7,388 bases of DNA from JAVWPP01 sp036635835 (GCA_036635835.1 JAVWPP010000046.1:1-7388); one strand, 5' to 3'; shown: positions 1 to 5,778, numbered from the stretch's first letter. Program-made: numbers and translations. The notes: generated by a model from the letters alone, not told the origin.

Positions 1-105
1 TTTATTTTTATTTTTATTTTTATTTTTATTTTTATTTTTATTTTTATTTTTTATTATTTTTTATTTTTATTTTTATTTTTTATTATTTTTTATTTTTCTT
101 ATTTT
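1..105. repeat. AT-only hexamer microsatellite (TTTTTA)n
   Basis: Single A residues punctuate T runs with a perfect 6-nt period from position 4 to 46 (A at 4, 10, 16, 22, 28, 34, 40, 46). The array then degenerates into a higher-order unit: the A pattern 46/53/56/63 recurs 29 nt later at 75/82/85/92, and a C at 98 breaks it. It touches the window edge, so the full length is unknown. It lies downstream of queH and upstream of no visible gene. On the queH-coding strand it is A-rich, so it is not a U-tract terminator for that operon. It is likely prone to replication slippage. Confidence 0.85.
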
Positions 106-181
106 TTTAATTACTTTTCTTATTTTTCTTCTTGCTTTACACTTTTAGTTAAGCTTTTATATATATTTTTTCTTCTACGTT

Positions 182-751
182 TTATCTTTCCCATTTACCA
201 GAATCTATAGAATATATGCAGCCGCAAAACTTTTGCCTATATAGCCCAAGCTCCCTTGCCTTATTTTGTCCTTGCCTGAAATATGGTCTAAAGTCTTCGT
301 AGTAGAAGGAAACGCCGTACTTAGTAGCAAGCTTTTCTCCTACTTTTTTAATTAACTCTTGGTTTTGGTATGGGCTAATTAAAAGGGTGGTTGTAACTGC
401 GTCCATATTATGCTCTTTGGCATATCTAAAGGATTCTTCTAGTCTTAAAGTATAGCAGTACTCACATCTTGTAGCAGACTCATTTAATCTATTATCTACT
501 ACATGCTTAACAAAGTCTACCATGCCGTAACTTTCCTCTATACTAAGTGGCAAATCTATATCTTTACAGTACTGTATAAGGGTATTTTTTCTTTTTTCGT
601 ATTCTACTTTTGGATGTATATTTGGATTATACCAAAAAGCAGTTATATCTAATTTATTTGCTTCATCTTTTTCTTCGTTTTCTTTCTTTAATGTATCTAC
701 TACAGCTACCATACAAGGCGCGCAGCAGGTATGCATTACAAGCTTAATCAT
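182..751 (-). CDS. queH: Epoxyqueuosine reductase QueH (DUF208 family)
   Basis: QueH catalyses the last step of queuosine synthesis in tRNA, reducing epoxyqueuosine to queuosine. It is the cobalamin-independent alternative to QueG. The 189-residue length fits the short form of the family. Visible signatures are the N-terminal HTCCAPC (Cys9, Cys10, Cys13), NPNIHP near residue 42, CEYC (Cys96, Cys99) followed by a TLRLEESFRYA helix, and a C-terminal FCGC (Cys176, Cys178). These cysteines are the expected ligands of the 4Fe-4S cluster and its adjacent iron site. The gene follows ruvB by only 22 nt, with no terminator or promoter between them, so the two are probably co-transcribed. The ATG is preceded by a weak purine-rich stretch (AAAGAAGAA) rather than a strong Shine-Dalgarno, so translation may rely partly on coupling to ruvB. 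No clear hairpin terminator was seen after its stop codon. Confidence 0.93.
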   Translation of the reverse strand: MIKLVMHTCCAPCMVAVVDTLKKENEEKDEANKLDITAFWYNPNIHPKVEYEKRKNTLIQYCKDIDLPLSIEESYGMVDFVKHVVDNRLNESATRCEYCYTLRLEESFRYAKEHNMDAVTTTLLISPYQNQELIKKVGEKLATKYGVSFYYEDFRPYFRQGQNKARELGLYRQKFCGCIYSIDSGKWER

Positions 752-773
752 AAAATTCTTCTTTCTTTTCTAC

Positions 774-1796
774 TTATATTTGCTGCCATATGTTTGTTTG
801 TTCTTCTAAACCTAAATGTGCATATGCAAGTTTTGTAGCAACTCTACCCCTAGGGGTTCGATTTATGTACCCAATTTGCATAAGGTATGGCTCATACACA
901 TCTTCTATTGTATCTTTGTCTTCTCCTACTGCAGAAGCTAAAGTATCTAGTCCAACTGGTCCTCCGCCAAAGTTAGAAATGATGGTATATAGCAGGTTTC
1001 TATCTGTTTCATCTAAACCTAGCTCGTCTATTTCTAATCTTTGCATTGCAGTTTTTGCAATCTCTGGCTCAATGCTTCCGTTTCCATCTATTTGCGCAAA
1101 GTCTCTTACTCTTTTAAGAAGCCTATTTGCTATTCTAGGAGTTCCTCTAGATCTAGATCCCATCTCAAGGGAAGCTTCTAAATCTATAGGAACCTGTAAA
1201 AGGGAGCTGCTTCTTCTTACTATTTCCGCAAGCTCTTCGTTTGAATACAGCTCAAGTTTTTGAACTATTCCAAATCTATCTCTAAGCGGAGCAGATACAC
1301 TTCCTGCTTTTGTTGTTGCACCAATTAAGGTAAAGTGCGGAAGGTCTAATCTAATGCTTCTTGCAGAAGGTCCTTTTCCTATTACAATATCTAAATTAAA
1401 GTCCTCTAACGCTGGATATAGGATCTCTTCTACTGCTTTATTTAATCTATGTATTTCATCTATAAACAGCAAATCGTTTTCTTCTAAATTAGTTAAAATT
1501 GCTGCAAGATCTCCCGCTTTTTCTATAGCCGGCCCTGATGTTATTTTTATATTAACACCCATTTCAGAAGCTATTATGCCTGCAAGAGTTGTTTTTCCAA
1601 GCCCTGGCGGTCCATATAAAAGTACATGATCTAGAGGCTCTTCTCTTTTTTTTGCAGCATCTATAAAGACTTTTAAATTTTCTTTTACTTTTATTTGCCC
1701 TATATATTCTTCAAAACATTTAGGTCTTAGCGAAAATTCTTGTTCTTTATCTATTTCTTCTTCGAAATCTGGTGTTATGACTCTATCTTCAATCAT
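774..1796 (-). CDS. ruvB: Holliday junction branch migration ATPase RuvB
   Basis: This is the hexameric AAA+ motor of the RuvABC complex, which drives branch migration of Holliday junctions during recombinational repair. The protein is 340 residues, a normal full length. In order it shows an N-terminal LRPKCFEEYIGQ segment, Walker A GPPGLGKTT (62-70), Walker B FIDEIHR (111-117, Asp113 and Glu114), the sensor-1 stretch IGATTKAG (158-165), the arginine-finger region APLRDRFG (169-176), and a C-terminal winged-helix domain ending in INRTPRGRVAT. The ATG has an AAAGGA ribosome binding site 8 nt upstream (plus-strand 1805-1810) and a promoter at 1827-1855. ruvA, often directly upstream, is absent here; ruvB instead leads a two-gene unit with queH. 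Confidence 0.98.
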   Translation of the reverse strand: MIEDRVITPDFEEEIDKEQEFSLRPKCFEEYIGQIKVKENLKVFIDAAKKREEPLDHVLLYGPPGLGKTTLAGIIASEMGVNIKITSGPAIEKAGDLAAILTNLEENDLLFIDEIHRLNKAVEEILYPALEDFNLDIVIGKGPSARSIRLDLPHFTLIGATTKAGSVSAPLRDRFGIVQKLELYSNEELAEIVRRSSSLLQVPIDLEASLEMGSRSRGTPRIANRLLKRVRDFAQIDGNGSIEPEIAKTAMQRLEIDELGLDETDRNLLYTIISNFGGGPVGLDTLASAVGEDKDTIEDVYEPYLMQIGYINRTPRGRVATKLAYAHLGLEEQTNIWQQI

Positions 1797-1826
1797 AGCA
1801 CTTTTCCTTTCTTTTTAATACTATTA

Positions 1827-1855
1827 ATTATATCACAGAAGCTATCTATTTGCAA
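1827..1855 (-). promoter_or_regulatory. Promoter of ruvB-queH
   Basis: Read on the minus strand, a perfect extended -10 TGATATAAT has its TATAAT at 1832-1827. A moderate -35, TTGCAA, lies at 1855-1850 with a 17-nt spacer. The predicted transcript starts near 1820, giving a leader of about 24 nt that holds only the ribosome binding site. Confidence 0.7.
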
Positions 1856-1913
1856 ACTCTTTTCATTTCTATTTATATACATAATCTATCTCTTTTTTTA
1901 ATTTAAGCGTAAA

Positions 1914-1944
1914 AAGAAAAGACCCAAATTTTGAGTCTTTTCTT
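1914..1944 (-). terminator. Terminator of the 184-aa/64-aa operon
   Basis: The inverted repeat AAGAAAAGAC / GTCTTTTCTT continues, after one mismatch, as CAA / TTG around a 3-nt loop. On the minus strand the stem runs straight into TTTTCTTTTTACG, a U-rich tract. It sits about 35 nt after the stop codon of the 64-residue gene and separates that operon from ruvB. The plus-strand side is also T-rich, but no plus-strand gene ends here. Confidence 0.75.
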
Positions 1945-1977
1945 AACTTTTTTTTATTTTTCTTTTTTTAATGTTTT

Positions 1978-2172
1978 TTACTTTTTGTCTTCATTGTCTT
2001 CGCTATTTTTGTCTATTGCATTTAGTCTACCTAGATATAGGCAAGCGCCGCATGCTACTGTTGCTATACATATAGTTACTGGAACTGATGGTGAGAATAC
2101 TATACCGCACATACCGACTATTGCTACACCTACTGCTGCTTTACATCTTTGATCTACTGTTAATTTTTTCAT
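1978..2172 (-). CDS. Small two-helix membrane protein, unknown function
   Basis: A 64-residue protein that I do not recognise. After a basic N-terminus (MKKLTVDQRCK) there are two hydrophobic segments, about residues 12-27 (AAVGVAIVGMCGIVFS) and 31-47 (VPVTICIATVACGACLYL), joined by a tight proline-containing turn. A highly charged tail (NAIDKNSEDNEDKK) follows. This fits a membrane hairpin with both ends on the same side, probably cytoplasmic. Four cysteines (10, 22, 35, 42) lie in or next to the membrane segments. Translation is well supported by AAGGGGG ending 8 nt before the ATG. The gene begins 30 nt after the stop of the 184-residue gene, with no terminator between them, so it is probably the second gene of that operon. 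Confidence 0.75.
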   Translation of the reverse strand: MKKLTVDQRCKAAVGVAIVGMCGIVFSPSVPVTICIATVACGACLYLGRLNAIDKNSEDNEDKK

Positions 2173-2202
2173 ATACTTTTCCCCCTTAAGATATATTTAT
2201 TT

Positions 2203-2757
2203 TTAATTTATAATTTTTTTAATAAATTTATCTAAAGTTTTTTTAGATGATTTTGTCTTAAGATGTCTCTTAATTTTCTTTTCATCTGGAGTGTATACAT
2301 ATATATTGTAGTTTTCTCTTGTTTTGGTTTCTACGCCTGTAATTAGCGCTGTTATTGTTTTAACAACAAAAACTAAAGGTTTGGTGATATCTACAATTGG
2401 TAAATTAACTGTTTCTAGTATATCGTTTTTAATATATTTGCTACCTAGCACTAAGTTTTTATCTTCGCTATAGCAAACTGCTGCTGCATTTGATTTTATT
2501 TCTTTTGCTACTACTATGTCTTCCTGAAGCTGCATTAGATCGTAATATGAATTGTGAAAGTTTTCTCTTAGATATATATCCGTTACTCTGTTTTCTAGAG
2601 TTAATGCGTCTTCTAACTGCTTAGGATGTCTTATATCTGATAGGATATATACTGCTGAAAAATCTACTTCATTTACTATTTTTTCTACAACTTCTTCTGT
2701 AACAAAAGGATATACCTTTAACATTTCTTGTATTTTTTGTTTCATTTTATCTAACAA
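2203..2757 (-). CDS. Unknown 184-residue soluble protein, TTG start
   Basis: No family is recognised. The start chosen is TTG at 2757-2755, because GGGGTGA (plus-strand 2764-2770) lies 6 nt upstream of it. The in-frame ATG four codons later (2745-2743) would be about 18 nt away, which is too far. The protein opens with an amphipathic helical region (KMKQKIQEMLKVYPFVTEEVVEKIV). A predicted alpha/beta core follows (AVYILSD; DIVVAKEI; AAAVCYSEDKNLVLGS; PLVFVVKTITALITGV), and it ends in a very basic tail (KKIKRHLKTKSSKKTLDKFIKKIIN) that could touch nucleic acid or membrane. No signal peptide or clear transmembrane helix is present. It heads an operon with the 64-residue membrane protein, so a membrane-linked pair is possible but unproven. 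Confidence 0.8.
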   Translation of the reverse strand: MLDKMKQKIQEMLKVYPFVTEEVVEKIVNEVDFSAVYILSDIRHPKQLEDALTLENRVTDIYLRENFHNSYYDLMQLQEDIVVAKEIKSNAAAVCYSEDKNLVLGSKYIKNDILETVNLPIVDITKPLVFVVKTITALITGVETKTRENYNIYVYTPDEKKIKRHLKTKSSKKTLDKFIKKIIN

Positions 2758-2809
2758 AGTAAATCACCCCGTAAAATTATTTATTAGGTCTATATTTAAT
2801 TACATTTAT

Positions 2810-2838
2810 ATTATACATCAGATTACATAAAAAAGCAA
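2810..2838 (-). promoter_or_regulatory. Putative promoter of the 184-aa/64-aa operon
   Basis: On the minus strand a consensus TATAAT lies at 2815-2810, preceded by TG. A weak -35, TTGCTT, lies at 2838-2833 with a 17-nt spacer. The predicted leader is about 45 nt. The -35 matches only the TTG half, so support rests mainly on the -10 and its position. Confidence 0.5.
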
Positions 2839-2899
2839 TAGTTATATATTGTTTTTATTATTTTAGGCTTATTTTTTGTTTATTTATTTTTATTTTTTA

Positions 2900-2935
2900 A
2901 AACATATGAGAAGTTTTTTTCTCATTAATATGTTT
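2900..2935. repeat. Interrupted inverted repeat in intergenic DNA
   Basis: AAACATA-TGAGAA (2900-2912) pairs with TTCTCA (2919-2924) and TATGTTT (2929-2935). The loop is 6 nt and a 4-nt TTAA bulge sits on one side. No U-tract follows on either strand, so it is not a standard terminator. It lies between the terminator of the 86-aa genes and the promoter of the 184-aa operon. It could be a second RNA-stabilising hairpin or a protein-binding site. Confidence 0.4.
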
Positions 2936-2967
2936 AACGTATCTAGCTACTTTAATTTTTTACATGT

Positions 2968-2997
2968 AAAAAGCAAAAGAATATTCTTTTGCTTTTT
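2968..2997 (-). terminator. Perfectly palindromic terminator after the 86-aa genes
   Basis: A 30-bp perfect palindrome: AAAAAGCAAAAGAAT and its exact reverse complement, with no spacer. In RNA the central bases would form the loop. On the minus strand the right arm ends CTTTTT, giving the U-tract. Its edge abuts the TAA stop (2999-2997) of the downstream 86-residue gene, so the hairpin starts immediately after translation ends. Confidence 0.8.
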
Positions 2998-3257
2998 TAA
3001 TCTTTTACATTTGAATAACTTGGACGTTTATATTTATGTGCATTTGCTCTTAGTTCTTTTTTTAATTCTTCAAGCGGTGGACTTATTCTTTTTCCATACA
3101 TTTCAATTTCCATTTCTTCTATATCTGCATCTAGCTCTTCTAAAGTTAAATGTGAATATTCTGAAGTATCTACTTCATCTAAATAGTCATTATACTCTGG
3201 TTGAAATTCTGAATACATTTCTCTATCTTTTTTTATTTTCGCTTTCTTCGCTTTCAT
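2997..3257 (-). CDS. Small charged protein, downstream tandem copy
   Basis: An 86-residue protein of unknown family, identical in every residue to the one encoded at 3270-3530. It has a basic N-terminus (KAKKAKIKK, residues 2-10), a strongly acidic middle (about 14-53, including LTLEELDADIEEMEIEM, probably an alpha helix), a proline break (ISPPLEELKKELR, 58-70) and a short basic end (HKYKR). There is no cysteine, membrane segment or signal peptide. The single-turn charge pattern suggests a helical adaptor or binding protein rather than an enzyme. The GGAGG ribosome binding site lies just after the TAA of the upstream copy, which is only 12 nt away, so the two copies should be translated from one mRNA and may be coupled. 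Confidence 0.8.
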   Translation of the reverse strand: MKAKKAKIKKDREMYSEFQPEYNDYLDEVDTSEYSHLTLEELDADIEEMEIEMYGKRISPPLEELKKELRANAHKYKRPSYSNVKD

Positions 3258-3269
3258 AGTTAACCTCCA

Positions 3270-3530
3270 TTAATCTTTTACATTTGAATAACTTGGACGT
3301 TTATATTTATGTGCATTTGCTCTTAGTTCTTTTTTTAATTCTTCAAGCGGTGGACTTATTCTTTTTCCATACATTTCAATTTCCATTTCTTCTATATCTG
3401 CATCTAGCTCTTCTAAAGTTAAATGTGAATATTCTGAAGTATCTACTTCATCTAAATAGTCATTATACTCTGGTTGAAATTCTGAATACATTTCTCTATC
3501 TTTTTTTATTTTCGCTTTCTTCGCTTTCAT
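3270..3530 (-). CDS. Small charged protein, upstream tandem copy
   Basis: The upstream copy of the identical 86-residue pair. It is probably the ancestral copy, because its start region is still embedded in the intact end of the JAMM gene. Its ATG lies 35 nt inside the 3' end of that gene in another frame, and its ribosome binding site (GGGAGG, plus-strand about 3537-3543) lies within JAMM codons. This arrangement normally means translational coupling, so it would be made together with the JAMM protein. I do not recognise the family. The charge layout is basic, then acidic helix, then basic, with no catalytic-looking motif. Its tie to the JAMM gene suggests a partner, regulator or substrate role, which is inference only. 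Confidence 0.82.
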   Translation of the reverse strand: MKAKKAKIKKDREMYSEFQPEYNDYLDEVDTSEYSHLTLEELDADIEEMEIEMYGKRISPPLEELKKELRANAHKYKRPSYSNVKD

Positions 3531-4143
3531 AGTTAACCTCCCTAAATCTAAAATTCATCTCTCTTGACAATTTTTCAATTGCCGTAAATTGTCCTATATA
3601 TTCACTATTATAGCATATATCTTTATTCGTTTCAAGCTTTTTCTTGTAATAGCTGTTTTTTATTGTGTTATTACACTTACCTTTGGAATATTCAAATACT
3701 GTACCATCATGACAAACGACAAGGCTTTTATAATAATTATTTATTATAGCGGCATTAACATCTGCATCACTAGGCGACATACTTTCAGGGTGATTATGTA
3801 TAGCAATTAGACACTTTTCATTTTTGTTTTTTGCTATAGCTCTTATTATACTCTTATTGTATGTAATTTTTTTCTCACTGTTACTATGTATTTGCACTCC
3901 AAGTATTTTTCCAGTATCTTTATGTATTAGATACATATCTTCAAACAAAGTACCATTTCTGTGTTTTAATATTCTTATTATAGTTTTATATATTATATTA
4001 TTTACTCTTTCATTTGTATGTATACTGCAAATTTTAGCTCTATATTCTAAGCTAGATATATATACTTTATTTATTATTGCACTTTCTATATAGCTGCTAT
4101 TTTTCTTTTCTTCCTCTATACTATTTAAAAAAAATTTTCTCAT
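3496..4143 (-). CDS. RadC-like JAB/JAMM metalloprotease-fold protein
   Basis: A 215-residue protein with a JAB/MPN-type metal site. The catalytic Glu is probably Glu68 (TLFEDMYLIHKDTGKIL, matching the RadC-type strand before the site). His116 and His118 (IAIHNHP) are followed by Ser125 and Asp128 (SPSDAD). RadC proteins and MPN proteases share the order E...HxHP...SxxD. Here the gap between the second His and the Ser is six residues, one fewer than in canonical RadC. The first ~60 residues look helical and family-specific. After the site come a hydrophobic strand (SLVVCHDGTVFEYSKG) and a charged tail. A GAGGTG ribosome binding site lies 5 nt before the ATG. Its 3' end overlaps the 86-residue gene by 35 nt. 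The function is uncertain: metallopeptidase or isopeptidase, or a non-catalytic RadC-like accessory protein such as those of mobile elements. Confidence 0.82.
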   Translation of the reverse strand: MRKFFLNSIEEEKKNSSYIESAIINKVYISSLEYRAKICSIHTNERVNNIIYKTIIRILKHRNGTLFEDMYLIHKDTGKILGVQIHSNSEKKITYNKSIIRAIAKNKNEKCLIAIHNHPESMSPSDADVNAAIINNYYKSLVVCHDGTVFEYSKGKCNNTIKNSYYKKKLETNKDICYNSEYIGQFTAIEKLSREMNFRFREVNYESEESENKKR

Positions 4144-4160
4144 TTATACACCTCGCTTTG

Positions 4161-4172
4161 AGAGTGTACTCT
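4161..4172. promoter_or_regulatory. Short inverted repeat in the JAMM gene leader
   Basis: AGAGT-GT-ACTCT lies 18 nt upstream of the JAMM start codon, just before its ribosome binding site. A second small inverted repeat, AGCT-CA-AGCT, lies at 4185-4194. Either could be an operator or leader hairpin. No convincing consensus promoter was found between 4144 and 4260, although AT-rich -10-like hexamers are present. Confidence 0.3.
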
Positions 4173-4263
4173 TGTTTTTTATTTAGCTCAAGCTTTTATT
4201 TGCTTTCTTACAATATACCTTTATACCTCTTAGATAATATAAATAAATCTTTTTAAACATGCA

Positions 4264-4291
4264 AAAAGCAGAAGAATTTTCTTCTGCTTTT
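4264..4291 (-). terminator. Terminator of lysA
   Basis: AAAAGCAGAAGAA pairs with TTCTTCTGCTTTT around a 2-nt centre (a larger loop in RNA), with a T-tract on the minus-strand exit side (CTGCTTTTTGC). It lies about 10 nt beyond the lysA stop codon and isolates lysA from the JAMM gene downstream. Its stem sequence resembles the terminator at 2968-2997. Confidence 0.8.
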
Positions 4292-4300
4292 ATCTATCTC

Positions 4301-5593
4301 TTATATCTCTAGTCTGCACATATCCTCATAACTTTGCCCCTTTACTACAAGTCTACTCTTTCCACTGTTTACAAAAACAACTGGCGCTTTTGGTATCTTG
4401 TTGTAGTTAGAAGCCATAGAATAGTTGTATGCACCTGTTGAAAAAACGGCAATTATATCTCCTGCTTCTGGCTGCTGCATAAGCATTCCTTCTCCAAGTA
4501 AATCTCCGCTTTCGCAGCATCTACCTGCTAAAGTTGCAACAAAATCTGCATCTTCGTTCATCTTATTTGCAACAAGAGCAGTGTATTTAGCGCTGTATAA
4601 GGCATACCTTGGGTTATCTGTCATGCCACCATCTACTGACACATATGTCCTGTAATTTGGAATGTTTTTAACGTTTCCAACTGTATATATTGTAACTCCT
4701 GCTTCCCCTACTATGGCTCTACCTGGCTCAATTAGGATATATGGGACATCTAAATTTAGCTTTTTACATACATTTTCTATCCTTTGGTATACTTGCTCCA
4801 TATACTCTGCATATTTTGGTGGATCGTCATCTAAAGTGTACCTTATGCCAAATCCTCCACCTAAATTTAAGTCTCTTAGCTTGTATTTAAGCTCTTTTTG
4901 TACTTTGTGCATAAAGTTTAGCATAATTTCCGCTGCATCTGCAAAAGGCGTAATCTCAAATATTTGAGAACCTATGTGGCAGTGGACTCCTACTAGATTT
5001 AAATTTTCGTTTTGGACTGCTTGCTTTACTGCGTAAAAGGCTTCTCCTGTTTCTATGCTAAACCCAAACTTGCTGTCTATTTGACCTGTTTTTATATATT
5101 CATGGGTATGCACATCTATACCTGGCTTTAGTCTAAGCATTATATTTGCTTTTTTGCCAAGTGTTTTAGCTATATTTTCTAAGGTTTTTAGCTCTCCTAA
5201 GTTGTCTACTACTATTCTTCCAATCCCTATTTCTACGGCTTGTTTTAGCTCGCTATATATCTTGTTGTTTCCGTGAAAGACTATTACTTCTGCGTTTATG
5301 CCTGCTTTAAGTGCTGTGTACATTTCTCCTCCAGATACAACGTCTATTCCAAGTCCTTCTCTTTTTATTATTCTGCACATTTCTAGGCAGTTAAAGGCTT
5401 TGTTTGCGTATACTGCTAAACCGTCGTAATGCTTGTCTATAGAGGATTTAAAGGCTCTACAGTTTTGCAGTATTTGTTCCTCGTCCATGATGTATGCGGG
5501 CGTTCCATACTCTTTAGCGAGCTCTGTAGCGTCTACTCCACCTATTTCTAAGTTTCCTTTTTCGTTTATTTTTAATTTCCTAAGATCTATCAT
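4301..5593 (-). CDS. lysA: Diaminopimelate decarboxylase LysA
   Basis: A PLP-dependent fold-III decarboxylase that converts meso-diaminopimelate to L-lysine and CO2, the last step of lysine synthesis. Numbered from the chosen start, the protein is 430 residues, the usual size. Lys65 in VYANKAFN is the PLP Schiff-base lysine. Other motifs are HCHIGSQI (204-211), the phosphate-binding GGGFG (245-249), EPGRAIVG (289-296), CESGDLLGE (360-368, with the catalytic Cys360 contributed across the dimer), and GAYNYSMAS (387-395). Two ATGs are possible. The one at 5599 lies only 2 nt from AAGGAG, whereas the one at 5593 lies 8 nt away, so 5593 is preferred and drops two residues. The gene is monocistronic, with its own promoter and terminator. 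Its leader of about 24 nt has no room for a lysine riboswitch. Confidence 0.97.
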   Translation of the reverse strand: MIDLRKLKINEKGNLEIGGVDATELAKEYGTPAYIMDEEQILQNCRAFKSSIDKHYDGLAVYANKAFNCLEMCRIIKREGLGIDVVSGGEMYTALKAGINAEVIVFHGNNKIYSELKQAVEIGIGRIVVDNLGELKTLENIAKTLGKKANIMLRLKPGIDVHTHEYIKTGQIDSKFGFSIETGEAFYAVKQAVQNENLNLVGVHCHIGSQIFEITPFADAAEIMLNFMHKVQKELKYKLRDLNLGGGFGIRYTLDDDPPKYAEYMEQVYQRIENVCKKLNLDVPYILIEPGRAIVGEAGVTIYTVGNVKNIPNYRTYVSVDGGMTDNPRYALYSAKYTALVANKMNEDADFVATLAGRCCESGDLLGEGMLMQQPEAGDIIAVFSTGAYNYSMASNYNKIPKAPVVFVNSGKSRLVVKGQSYEDMCRLEI

Positions 5594-5623
5594 TTGCATC
5601 TCTCCTTAAATGTTTTTCCTCGC

Positions 5624-5652
5624 ATTATATCACAAGGCAAGTGTAGTGTAAA
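5624..5652 (-). promoter_or_regulatory. Promoter of lysA
   Basis: On the minus strand a perfect extended -10 TGATATAAT has its TATAAT at 5629-5624. TTTACA (5 of 6 to consensus) lies at 5652-5647 with a 17-nt spacer. Transcription would start near 5617, only about 24 nt before the chosen ATG. Confidence 0.85.
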
Positions 5653-5778
5653 GAATTTTTTGTAGAAAAAACATATATAGCGGCACTTTTTGTCTTAATC
5701 TAGTATTTCCATAGATATATCTTTTTCTATCTACTTTTTTTTAGATTTTTTAGAATATATATGCTCTACTTTTTTATA

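Larger units (their letters stand above)
2997..3541. repeat. Perfect tandem duplication, 272 bp identical, period 273
   Basis: Segments 2997-3268 and 3270-3541 are identical at every base when compared directly. Each carries an AGGAGG-type ribosome binding site, a complete 86-codon gene, and the last 46 bp of the coding sequence of the upstream JAMM gene. Only the base at 3269 (A) matches neither outer flank (T at 2996, C at 3542). That fits a join with one inserted or altered base. With no synonymous changes at all, the duplication is either very recent, kept uniform by recombination, or affected by assembly. Confidence 0.95.

Noticed and set aside
790..1629. Open plus-strand frames antisense to ruvB
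   Set aside because: They lie wholly opposite a clear ruvB gene, have Ser/Ile-rich shadow composition, and lack ribosome binding sites.
2876..3532. Open plus-strand frames rich in Phe, Leu and Tyr that look like membrane proteins
   Set aside because: They are the reverse complement of Lys/Glu-rich coding DNA in the 86-aa genes. The minus-strand genes have strong ribosome binding sites; these do not.
2997..3541. CRISPR-like or short-spacer repeat array
   Set aside because: There are only two long direct copies, each a complete coding unit, with no spacers.
3589..4093. Plus-strand hydrophobic frames opposite the JAMM gene
   Set aside because: They are antisense shadows of AT-rich coding DNA, with no ribosome binding site and no coherent domain.
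2997..4143. Bacterial ubiquitin-like pathway (JAMM with a ubiquitin-like substrate)
   Set aside because: The 86-aa protein looks helical and highly charged, not beta-grasp, lacks a C-terminal Gly-Gly type end, and no E1 or E2 gene is visible in the window.
2997..4291. Transposon or insertion sequence around the duplication
   Set aside because: No transposase, no terminal inverted repeats and no target-site duplication were seen; the flanking hairpins are better read as terminators.
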